A stretch of DNA of 64,000 bases from JALSRK01 sp964461995 (GTDB taxonomy: Bacteria > Acidobacteriota > Terriglobia > Bryobacterales > Bryobacteraceae): positions 1 to 64,000 of the forward strand of contig CAYWXL010000012.1 of NCBI GenBank assembly GCA_964461995.1. Reading direction: 5' to 3'. A program made the position numbers and the translations under genes. This document shows positions 34,132 through 42,339 of the stretch, in pieces (position 1 is the stretch's first letter; every line of letters starts with the position of its first letter). The notes below the pieces were generated by a model. It made no database searches and was not told the origin of the DNA. It worked only from the letters and a program-made list of their open reading frames with translations.

Positions 34132-36444
34132 TTACGTGCGCATATGGGTGAACAGATAAAGGCCGGCAAGAGCGAAGATCGCGTCGGGAGACCAGGCGGC
34201 CAACACCGGCGGCAACTGGTTGAGATTGCCCACCTGCTCGAATAACTGGCTGACGACCCAATACGCGATGGCGATTCCGAAACTGACGCCGACGCCGGCC
34301 ATCGCGCCCCGCGGCCCAGTAAGAAAAGCGAACGGTACCGAAATCAAAGCCATGATCAGGGCAAACAGGGGCACCGAAAACTTCTTGTGGAACCGGACCT
34401 GAAGCCGGATCGTGTCGAAGCCGCTTTGGCGCAGCTCGCGTATGTAGGCCGCGAGCTCGGAGAAGTTCATCTGCTGGTCCTGCTTCACCTCTTTGAGGAA
34501 GTAGCCCGGCGGCTCGGTCAACTCAGAAAAGGTCCGCGCCTCGCCGGAGAAATCGTCATAACGCACGACGCGCACGCCGTCGAGATCGCGGCTCCAACCG
34601 TCCTGGAAGATCCAAGTATTCAGGGAGGGCTCCCAGCGGGCCCGCTCGGCGTAGATGTGGCGCCGGAGGTGGAACGTGTCCGGCTCGAGCTCGAAGACCG
34701 TGATGCCGTACATGATCTGCTGGGCGGGATCGAAGTACCGGTAGTAGTAGATCCGGGAGCCTTGGCCGAAGATCCATTGGCGCTCCGGGCTAAGGTAGGT
34801 CTGCGGCGGGCGGCCCTTGATCTCGCTGCGAATCCCGTCCTGGATGCGGTTAGCCTCGGTGACGTAGTAGTGGTCGAAGGCAAACAGAGCGCCGCTGAGC
34901 GCCATGCCCGTCATGAGCACCGGCACCGACAGCCGGTAAAGGCTGATCCCGCAGGCTTTCATGGCGGTGACCTCGTTGTACTTCGACATCACGCCGAACG
35001 TGACCAGGACGGCGACGAGCACGCTGACCGGGGCTGAATCGTAAATCAATTTTGGGGTCAAGAAGAAGTGGTAGGTGAGGACCCGCGACATCGGGATCTG
35101 GTTCTTGATGATGTCGCCGAGAAGTTCGAAGAACGTAAACACGTGGGTCAAGGCCACGAAACTCGTCAACAGAACGGCGAAATAGAAAAGGAAGCTGCGC
35201 AGGACGTAGGTGTCGATGATCTGGGGCAGCAAAGGGCGGAAGCTGCGGGCGCGGCCGGCGACGGCCTTGCGGGCGGGCAACGAGCGCCGCACGAGATGCA
35301 ACGCCGCCACGGCCCGGTTGCGCAGCCAGAAGCCGAGATCCCGGTCGCCGGGCAGCTCCTGCCGGGCGACCAGAGCGAGGCCCAGAATACACAGGGCGAT
35401 GTTCGGGGCCCAAACGGCCGCTTCCACCGGGAGGCGCTCCTGCTTGGCCATGCCAATGAGACTGACCAAGGCCATGTAGTAAAGAAACGCGACCAGCACG
35501 GTGAGCACGAACGCTGACGACTTCCCCGCTTTTCGAGTGGATACGCCGAGGGGAACGCCCAGCAGCGCGAGCAGAATGCAAGCCAAGGGGAGTGCGAGCC
35601 GCTGGTGAAGCTCAATGCGGGCCTCCACGGACTCGCGCGCCTCGGCGATCAACGGCTTGGTGTCCATCCAGGTGAAGGGCTTGGCTTGCTCCTTCTGCGG
35701 CGCGCGGGCCTCGAGCACCCGCTCTCCGCGCGGGAAGGCGTAGCTGTTGTATTGGTTATTCTCCCCGACGACGTGCGAGCGCCCGTCGATCATGGAAAGC
35801 TGAATGCGGTTGTGCTGGGTGTCGGCGACGGCGATCGCCTCGGTAGCGACGGTGATCCGCGGGTGCTCTCCGGCCGCCGAGCCCCCGGCCTCCGGCGATG
35901 GCGCCATCTCGGCGAGGAAGACGTGCCGCCACCGGACGACGGGCCCTGAAATCACGTCGCCCACGTAGAGGATCGTGTCGGGGAACGACTCCTCGAACAC
36001 GCGGGGTTGAATCTCGGCGGTGACCTGCTCCGCGAGCAGCCGGTTCAGCACACGGTAGGTTTCACGGATGGACAGGGGGGTGAGCCAAAGCGTCGCCGTA
36101 GCGGCGGCCATGGTGGCGATCGAGGCCAGGGCCAGCATCGGGATCAACAGACGCCGGCTGGGAATCCCCGCCGCCCGGAGCGCGATCACCTCACCGTCTC
36201 CGGACATTCGGTTGGTGGCCAACAAGACCCCGACGAGCACGCCCACCGGAATCGAGAACGTCAGTGCGGGCGGCAGGACCAGCAAGAACAGGTAGGCGAC
36301 CGTTCCCGGGTCGGCCGAACTCCGCACCAGCAACTCGAAGAGGCGTCCCAGTTTCTGGAGGAACAGGACGAAGGTAAACAGGGTGGTCCCCAGCAGGGCG
36401 CTGGAAACAACTTCCCGAAAAATCCTACGATCGAGAAGTCCCAT
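34132..36444 (-). CDS. Fused LptF-LptG lipopolysaccharide export permease
   Basis: A single 770-residue protein with two YjgP/YjgQ permease halves. The first (about 1-370) begins LLDRRIFREVVSSALLGTTLFTF and contains GEVIALRAAGIPSRRLL and LPLACILLALLGVPLGVSTRK. The second (about 410-770) begins IDTYVLRSFLFYFAVLLTSFVALTH and contains NEVTAMKACGISLYRLS, a periplasmic jellyroll-like region, and SVPLFALIMALISVPFAFLTG. In most Gram-negatives these are two genes whose products pair around LptB to extract lipopolysaccharide; here one chain would supply both. The LptB ATPase is not in the window. Last gene of the LuxR-TldD-TldD-LptFG cluster, 9 bases after its neighbour. Confidence 0.92.
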   Translation of the reverse strand: MGLLDRRIFREVVSSALLGTTLFTFVLFLQKLGRLFELLVRSSADPGTVAYLFLLVLPPALTFSIPVGVLVGVLLATNRMSGDGEVIALRAAGIPSRRLLIPMLALASIATMAAATATLWLTPLSIRETYRVLNRLLAEQVTAEIQPRVFEESFPDTILYVGDVISGPVVRWRHVFLAEMAPSPEAGGSAAGEHPRITVATEAIAVADTQHNRIQLSMIDGRSHVVGENNQYNSYAFPRGERVLEARAPQKEQAKPFTWMDTKPLIAEARESVEARIELHQRLALPLACILLALLGVPLGVSTRKAGKSSAFVLTVLVAFLYYMALVSLIGMAKQERLPVEAAVWAPNIALCILGLALVARQELPGDRDLGFWLRNRAVAALHLVRRSLPARKAVAGRARSFRPLLPQIIDTYVLRSFLFYFAVLLTSFVALTHVFTFFELLGDIIKNQIPMSRVLTYHFFLTPKLIYDSAPVSVLVAVLVTFGVMSKYNEVTAMKACGISLYRLSVPVLMTGMALSGALFAFDHYYVTEANRIQDGIRSEIKGRPPQTYLSPERQWIFGQGSRIYYYRYFDPAQQIMYGITVFELEPDTFHLRRHIYAERARWEPSLNTWIFQDGWSRDLDGVRVVRYDDFSGEARTFSELTEPPGYFLKEVKQDQQMNFSELAAYIRELRQSGFDTIRLQVRFHKKFSVPLFALIMALISVPFAFLTGPRGAMAGVGVSFGIAIAYWVVSQLFEQVGNLNQLPPVLAAWSPDAIFALAGLYLFTHMRT

Positions 36445-36453
36445 CGTCTCAGT

Positions 36454-38268
36454 TCAAAGCGCGGTGTCGAGCGGGGGAGGCGGGACTACCGGCAACGTAG
36501 GCCAGTCCCGCTCGACGGGGACCAACTCCACGTCTTCCACCAGCACGGACGGCGCCACGACCGATATTGGAACGATGTAGCCCCCGGCTCCGATCAACGA
36601 CATCGGCGCGTTGCTGCCCAGGAAATGAAAGAGATAGCTCTCGTCGGAGGCGGCCAGAATGTCCCGCAGTAAGCGGGCGGAGACTCCTTGGAAATCGAGA
36701 CCGCGGACCAACTCTTCCCGGCCGTCCGGGTAGAGCCGGTAGACGGCGATTGGAGAGCTGAAAAGCCGGGATCCGCCGCCTTGCTCGCGCCGGCGCTGGG
36801 AGCTGCGATGGATCTCATCCCGCGAAGCCGACGAAGGGAAGTCGAGCTTCCGGATGAGAATGCCATACGGCTTCCCGCGCTGTTCGCACAGCTCTAGGAG
36901 TTTGCGCCTCAACTCCTCGCGTGGGACGGTTTCCCGCGCTTTGACAATTAAATTGCTGAACTTTGGCGTGCTCGCCCCGTACCGGCCCGGGAGGCGCGCA
37001 CGGCCGTTGGACCGCTTGAAGGCGCGGACCGGCTGGCGGGTGAGGAGAAAGGCCTTTAGAATGCCGTTCTCCACCACCTGCAACGGCCCGGGCCGCACCC
37101 CCTCGAGATCGATCCCGTAATGGCCCAGCAACGGCTGGCCTTCCCACTCGGTCAAGGTCGGGTCATCGACGGCGTCCATCCATTCCGGCAGGACCCGGCT
37201 GCCGAGCCGCCCGGCCAGCTCGCTGGTGCGGTAATCGGGGCTCCGGCCCGGCTCGGGTACCGGACGCCTGGTCAAACCGAGGTTGTCACCAAGCAATTGG
37301 GCAAACAGTTGGGCGGCCGCCTCACCCTCGAAAAGAACCGGACCGACATAAGCCTCCCCGACGGGGGCTTCGACGAGCCGTTCCACCCGCCGCGCCACCT
37401 CTCCCACCGCCTTTTCCAGCTCGCTGACAGGCGGAAGGTCGGCGATGCGCAGCGCCTCGACGACCTCAGCGTCGCGGACGAACATCCCATCGGGAGCCTG
37501 CCCCTCAGCGCGAACCTCAAGGAAATGCAAGACTTCCGGGTAACGGGCGACCGTGCCCTCGGTGTTGATCAGGTAAGTGGTGGCTTGAATGGATTCGAAA
37601 CGAACTCCTGAGCGGAGGACGGCTGGATAACGCGCAAACACGGCCGACAGCCGCCGCACCCGCTCGGTCCACTCTTGCTCGGGAACGTCATCGCGGCGCA
37701 GCGGCCGGAAATACACGACAGGCTCCGCCCGGCTGAAATCCGGGAGATCCTCGCGCTGGGTAACGTTTTTCAGCGCCGCGCGCTTGCGGGCAATGGCCGC
37801 CAGCGCCCCTTTGAAGACCCTATCGGTCGCCAGCCAGAAATAGACTCGCAGAGCAAAGGGGTCATCGTCGATCGGCGGTTGTCCGATCATGCCGCGCCGG
37901 GCAAAAAAGTCGCTATAGACGTAGTTCGTGTTGTCGAACTGATAACTGCCGACACGGACGTCGATACGCGGCACGCGCATCCGGTTCCGGGTGCGGCTAA
38001 CCAAAGCGCCGAGGGAGGCGCGGATCGACAGATTCTCGGTGTCGTCGAGCGCGTATTGGATGAAATAGACGTCGTCGTTCAGCGCCACCAAGCGCAGCCC
38101 CTTGGCCCGGTCCATCTCCGCCTTCATGGCCGCGAGCACCGGGTCGGCCGAGATCTGCTTCTCGACCTCAGGAGAGACGCTCGGAGCCGCCTGCTGACCA
38201 AAGAGGGCGACGGGGCTGAGCAGCGCGCCGCAGATCGCCCACTGGAACCACCGACGCGTGAACCCCAT
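36454..38268 (-). CDS. Exported TldD/PmbA-like protein lacking the metal site
   Basis: A 604-residue paralogue of the TldD-like protein just upstream. Signal peptide about residues 1-25 (MGFTRRWFQWAICGALLSPVALFG). The C-terminal region aligns by eye with TldD: AQLFAQLLGDN at the place of the HEXXXH helix, GHYGIDLEGVRPGPLQVVENGILKAFLLTRQPV, and VPISVVAPSVLVEDVELV. The two His and the distal Cys that bind zinc in TldD are all absent, so it is probably the non-catalytic partner, as PmbA/TldE is to TldD. The frame opens at 38415, but the ATG at 38268 starts the signal peptide two bases after the upstream stop. Confidence 0.83.
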   Translation of the reverse strand: MGFTRRWFQWAICGALLSPVALFGQQAAPSVSPEVEKQISADPVLAAMKAEMDRAKGLRLVALNDDVYFIQYALDDTENLSIRASLGALVSRTRNRMRVPRIDVRVGSYQFDNTNYVYSDFFARRGMIGQPPIDDDPFALRVYFWLATDRVFKGALAAIARKRAALKNVTQREDLPDFSRAEPVVYFRPLRRDDVPEQEWTERVRRLSAVFARYPAVLRSGVRFESIQATTYLINTEGTVARYPEVLHFLEVRAEGQAPDGMFVRDAEVVEALRIADLPPVSELEKAVGEVARRVERLVEAPVGEAYVGPVLFEGEAAAQLFAQLLGDNLGLTRRPVPEPGRSPDYRTSELAGRLGSRVLPEWMDAVDDPTLTEWEGQPLLGHYGIDLEGVRPGPLQVVENGILKAFLLTRQPVRAFKRSNGRARLPGRYGASTPKFSNLIVKARETVPREELRRKLLELCEQRGKPYGILIRKLDFPSSASRDEIHRSSQRRREQGGGSRLFSSPIAVYRLYPDGREELVRGLDFQGVSARLLRDILAASDESYLFHFLGSNAPMSLIGAGGYIVPISVVAPSVLVEDVELVPVERDWPTLPVVPPPPLDTAL

Positions 38269-38270
38269 AA

Positions 38271-39962
38271 TCAGCGCCCCCCTTCCATCAGAGTGGGGCG
38301 AGGCAGAATCGGAGGACGATCCTGGGAGACGGCTTTTCGCTGGATCTCGATCTCCGATACCAACAGCGCGGGGGCAACCGCCGAAACAGGCACGCTGCCG
38401 CTCTCTGCGCCGCAATACCCGTTGAAGATGCCCGGCTCATCGGAAGTGGCGATGATCTTGGAGAAGGCCGCCAGCGGTGTCCCGACGATATCGGCGCCCC
38501 GAACCAGCTCATCCGGCCGGCCGTCCGGGTAGACGCGATAAACGACCAACGGAATCACTTTGAACGCCTGGACGCCCCTCCGCCCGGTCATGGTATAGCC
38601 TCCCGTAACTTCTTCAAAATAAAACCCGTACTCTTTGCCCTGCCTCCGGATCTCCTCGATCAGAAGTTCCCGCAGCCGGGCCGCGCTCACTTGCCGCCGG
38701 GACCGGACGATCAAATTCGATTGCCGGGAGACGACCTCACGGCCGGGCTGCCGCCGCCCGTGTCCGTTCGAGTGAGGGATGCCAGCCACCGGCAACCGGG
38801 ACATGAGGAATGTTTTCATGATCCCGTCCTCGACGACCGTTACGGGCCGGGCCGGTATCCCTTCGTCATCATACTCATACCAACCCATCAGGTCCGTCCC
38901 AGCGAACTCCTTCCGTGTCGGGTCGAAGAGCACGGAGAGGAACTCCGGAAGCACCGGCTTGCCCAAGCGTTCCCGGAAGGTATGACCTTCGGAAGGGTCC
39001 CGCAACCGATGTCCCTCGACACGGTGGCCGAAGATCTCGTGGAAGAAGACGCCTGCCGCCCGCCCGGACAAGATCGCCGGAGCGACGTAGGGTTCCACAA
39101 GGGGCGCATCGACGAGCTTCGTTACCAGATCGGCGACCTTTCGGGCAGCCGCGCGGAGGGTCTTGACGTCCGGCAGGCCATCAGGCGTATGGGCTTCGAA
39201 AGATTCCCTGGTGTACAGGTCCATCCCATCCGGGGCTTTCGCCCGAGCCGACATAGATATCCGCGCCGAGGTCCAGCCGTGGACCAGCCGCGTACCTTCG
39301 GACGTTACAAGGTACTTGATCTGCCGCTGCACGGTAAGCCGGACGCTGGAGCCGAGGACTTCGGGAAAAGAGCGGAACTCCCGGGACACAGCCCGCACCC
39401 GATCCGCCCATTCAGCGGCGTCGAAGGCGATGTCGCCGGGGGGATCGTAGCCTGTGGCAGGTTCCTCGTAGCTGAAATCGCCGGGGCTATCCTCCTGTTC
39501 GACTCGGACCCGGCTGTCGGTCTGGATCTTGATAAGCCGTTCTGTTCCAAGACGGTAGACGCGGTCGGTCTCCAGCCACAGCTCCCGCCGGATCGCCGTT
39601 TCATAATCGTCTATGGCGATAGACCGGCCGGAAGTGAACCTCGGAAAGTAACCTTCTACGACGTGGTAGTTGTCGAGCTTGCGCGTACCCACGCGGACGG
39701 TCACGTCGAGCAGGCGGTTCCGGCGAGAGGAATTCTCCTCAAGTGCGCCCAAGGTGGCCGCCACGTCGTGGGCGGAAACATCAGTAACGGCGTAGCCGAG
39801 GTAGTAAGCAGGGGGAGAGGCTTTTTCCTTTAGAATCTCGAAATTGCGGTCAAGTTCCGCCGCCAGTATGCGGATCAAGTCCCGCGGCTCGGCCCGGAGA
39901 AACAAAGCGCCCGGCAGCAGGGCCACGAAGGTGATGAAAACGCGCCCAGCCCGAATCCGCAC
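38271..39962 (-). CDS. Exported TldD-like zinc metallopeptidase
   Basis: A 563-residue TldD-family protein. The zinc motif is intact: FFHEIFGHRVEGH (His308, Glu309, His313), and the distal Cys ligand is present in IFNGYCGAESGSVPV. In the classical system TldD and TldE form a cytoplasmic heterodimer that degrades or matures peptides such as microcins. Here an N-terminal hydrophobic segment (MRIRAGRVFITFVALLPGALFLRA) suggests export to the periplasm. It is followed two bases later by an inactive paralogue, which could form the second half of the dimer. Peptide substrates are unknown. Confidence 0.87.
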   Translation of the reverse strand: MRIRAGRVFITFVALLPGALFLRAEPRDLIRILAAELDRNFEILKEKASPPAYYLGYAVTDVSAHDVAATLGALEENSSRRNRLLDVTVRVGTRKLDNYHVVEGYFPRFTSGRSIAIDDYETAIRRELWLETDRVYRLGTERLIKIQTDSRVRVEQEDSPGDFSYEEPATGYDPPGDIAFDAAEWADRVRAVSREFRSFPEVLGSSVRLTVQRQIKYLVTSEGTRLVHGWTSARISMSARAKAPDGMDLYTRESFEAHTPDGLPDVKTLRAAARKVADLVTKLVDAPLVEPYVAPAILSGRAAGVFFHEIFGHRVEGHRLRDPSEGHTFRERLGKPVLPEFLSVLFDPTRKEFAGTDLMGWYEYDDEGIPARPVTVVEDGIMKTFLMSRLPVAGIPHSNGHGRRQPGREVVSRQSNLIVRSRRQVSAARLRELLIEEIRRQGKEYGFYFEEVTGGYTMTGRRGVQAFKVIPLVVYRVYPDGRPDELVRGADIVGTPLAAFSKIIATSDEPGIFNGYCGAESGSVPVSAVAPALLVSEIEIQRKAVSQDRPPILPRPTLMEGGR

Positions 39963-39998
39963 TGTGACCAGAATAGCACGTCGCCTTGCCAGGCCTGG

Positions 39999-40685
39999 TC
40001 AGCGCCGGGCGCCGGCACCGTCATGTCCGAGCGCGCTCTCCGGCCCGTTGGTGAAGCTCCCCGGCAGCGTTAATAGGCCTTTTTCCTGCATGCCGGTAAG
40101 GGCCAACCCGTAGCGGCCGCGGACGCCGGTCTTCTCGAAGATGTGCTTCAGGTGAATCTTTACCGTTCCCGGGCGGATGCCGAGCTCGCGGGCGATCTCT
40201 TTGTTTTTGAGGCCTTGCTCGACCAACTCGAGGACCTGCTTTTCCCTAGGCGTCAGCGCCGATCGCGAGTAGCGGGGACGCGAGACCACGTCCTGGAGCA
40301 GCTCCTCCTCCATCCAAGTCGTGCCCCGGGCGACAGCGTGCAGACAGGCCAGCACCTTGGCTACCGGCGCGTTCTTCCGGACGATGCCCCGTACGCCCTT
40401 CTGCAAGAGGCGGAGCGCCTCGGGCTCGGAAATCGAATGTCCCCAGACGACGACTGCGCATGGCCGTCCGGCCTCTCGCCACCGCGCGAGCCAGCTCAGC
40501 ACAGCGTGGGCGCCGAAGGATCTGTCCAGCACGAAGATGTCGGGACATCCGTCCGATACTACGTTCATCGCCTCGGTGAGGGAAGCCGCGAAATGCGTCA
40601 GTTCCATGCCGCCGGCTTCCTCGAGCACGGCCTTAAGCCCTTGCGCTGTAATCGGTTGACTCTCACAGATCCCAACTGTCGTCAT
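39999..40685 (-). CDS. LuxR/NarL-type response regulator
   Basis: A 228-residue regulator with an N-terminal receiver-like domain (TTVGICESQPITAQGLKAVL; probable phospho-acceptor Asp54 in DIFVLDRS) and a C-terminal LuxR helix-turn-helix (SALTPREKQVLELVEQGLKNKEIARELGIRPGTVKIHLKHIF). The usual acidic pair near the N-terminus is reduced to CES, so phosphorylation is uncertain. The frame opens at 40796; the ATG at 40685 begins at the domain boundary and has AGGAG upstream. No sensor kinase is adjacent. It lies 36 bases before the exported TldD genes and may control them. Confidence 0.85.
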   Translation of the reverse strand: MTTVGICESQPITAQGLKAVLEEAGGMELTHFAASLTEAMNVVSDGCPDIFVLDRSFGAHAVLSWLARWREAGRPCAVVVWGHSISEPEALRLLQKGVRGIVRKNAPVAKVLACLHAVARGTTWMEEELLQDVVSRPRYSRSALTPREKQVLELVEQGLKNKEIARELGIRPGTVKIHLKHIFEKTGVRGRYGLALTGMQEKGLLTLPGSFTNGPESALGHDGAGARR

Positions 40686-41005
40686 CCTGTCGGTCTCCTT
40701 GTTCTCGGCGGCCACAGTACGATGAGCCCCGGCACGAGGTTCGGATTCGGGCCGGCTGGCGAGACCTCGCCTGTTCTTATCGGACCGAACCCTCACTCTT
40801 GAGAACTAGTGCCGGCCAGAACGCGAGGCTCTCATGTTTTTCTCCTAATCAGCCGATGGAAACACGTGGATTCGGTGCGAGGGCCAGGAAGTCTGCGCGG
40901 CTGCGCCGGCCCCGGAATTGCCGTTGCGGCCGGCGGCTGGTTCGCGCAGCGTTCGCAGCCTGACCCCAGGGGATCCGTGCAGGTCTCCTCCCAATTGCTC
41001 GATGA
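40686..41005. promoter_or_regulatory. Divergent intergenic region between the LuxR-type regulator and the CpaE-like gene
   Basis: This 320-base region must hold promoters for both divergent genes. Short frames inside it have no recognisable protein content. No clear sigma-70 hexamers or operator repeats were found by eye. Confidence 0.5.
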
Positions 41006-42253
41006 ATGACGATGGCGAAACCGGTGACCAGTCAGGCGAACGTAAGCCCCGGCGCGTTGCTGATTTGTCCGAACGCAACGATGATGACGGAGCTGCTCCC
41101 GCTCCTGACGCACAACATTCCCGGGGTACAAATCCACTCAGTCAAGGAGTACCCCGATAGCAGCGCCCTCACCGAACTCGTCATCGACCACCATCCGCGC
41201 CTGTGCTTCCTCGACGTCGATACAGACTCCGAGCGGGCCTTGGCATTGATCCGGGAGCTGCAACTGCTCGACAACGCTCTGCAGATCGTCGTCCTGCTGG
41301 GGCAGAACGAGCCGGACCTGATTCTGCGGTGTCTGCGGCAAGGCGCCACCGAATTCTTGATGCGGCCGTTCACGGCCGAGGAACTGGCGCCGGTGCTGCA
41401 GCGGCTGTCCCAGCTCAGTCCGTCGATGAACTATGGGAGCGGCGGCCGGATCATTTGCGTGGCCCCGGCCAAAGGAGCCTGCGGCGCCAGCACCATCGCG
41501 GCGAACCTGGCAACGCGGAAAAAAGCCTTGGGCGCCAACCGCCTGCTGTTGGCCGACCTCGATCCGCTGACGGGCACGATTTCTTTCCTGCTCAAGCTGA
41601 AGTCCAACTACAGCATCATCGACGCCATGAACCTGGCGACGAGCCTAGACCGGGACCTATGGGACGGCGTCGTCTCGAACTGGAACGGAATCGACGTCGT
41701 ACTCGCCCCAGAGAACCCGATGGATTCCATCAGCGAACTGCAAGATCCGGCCCCGGTACTGGAGTTCGCTCGGCAGCTTTACGACGTCATCATCGTGGAT
41801 TGCGCGGGCTTGTTGGGCGACTGGGGCCTGCCCCTGGCCCGGGTGGCGACGGATCTTCTGCTGGTCACGACGAACGAGCTCCCGGCGTTGCAGAGCACCC
41901 AAAGGGTGCTGGGGCACCTCGAGCGTCACCGGGTGGAACGTTCCAAGGTGCGGCTGGTGGTGAACCGGTACAGCCGCGATGTGGGGCTCAGCACCGAGGC
42001 CATCTCGACCGCTCTCCACACGGACGTGTTCGCCGTCATCCCCAGCGACTACGAAGCCGTGCAAAAGGCCCTTGTCGAAGGCAAACCCGTCAATTCCAAC
42101 AGCGCCTTCGGCAAACACCTTTCAAAGCTCGCCCGGCGGCTATCCGGCAAAGATGAAGCGGCGGAGACAGAGGCGGCTAGCAGCCGGAGAAAAGCCAAAG
42201 GTGTTTCGTTGGCTGGACTGTTCTCCTCGCTGTTCTCCCGAGCGACTTCGTAG
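41006..42253 (+). CDS. CpaE/TadZ-like ATPase with receiver-like N-terminus
   Basis: A 415-residue protein: residues ~15-135 are a receiver-like domain (LLICPNATMMTELLPLL, LCFLDVDTDSERALALIREL, LRQGATEFLMRPFTAEEL) and ~145-375 a MinD/ParA-type ATPase fold (IICVAPAKGACGASTIAANLA, LLADLDPLTGTISFLL, VIIVDCAGLL). The deviant Walker A reads KGACGAST, with the second Lys replaced by Ala, as is usual in CpaE/TadZ proteins that place Flp/Tad pilus machinery at the cell pole. No other tad genes are in the window. The ATG at 41006 or 41012 could be the start. Confidence 0.82.
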   Translation: MTMAKPVTSQANVSPGALLICPNATMMTELLPLLTHNIPGVQIHSVKEYPDSSALTELVIDHHPRLCFLDVDTDSERALALIRELQLLDNALQIVVLLGQNEPDLILRCLRQGATEFLMRPFTAEELAPVLQRLSQLSPSMNYGSGGRIICVAPAKGACGASTIAANLATRKKALGANRLLLADLDPLTGTISFLLKLKSNYSIIDAMNLATSLDRDLWDGVVSNWNGIDVVLAPENPMDSISELQDPAPVLEFARQLYDVIIVDCAGLLGDWGLPLARVATDLLLVTTNELPALQSTQRVLGHLERHRVERSKVRLVVNRYSRDVGLSTEAISTALHTDVFAVIPSDYEAVQKALVEGKPVNSNSAFGKHLSKLARRLSGKDEAAETEAASSRRKAKGVSLAGLFSSLFSRATS

Positions 42254-42339
42254 GTCGCGCGCCTTTTTCCCGGCGCTTGCGTCACGGAACTCGCGCGAGC
42301 TTCTTGCTCTCAGGCCCCGCCGGCGGGACAGGCGAAGTC

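Noticed and set aside
40809..41009. 66-residue open frame upstream of the CpaE-like gene
   Set aside because: No ribosome binding site, no recognisable protein pattern, and it lies in the divergent promoter region.
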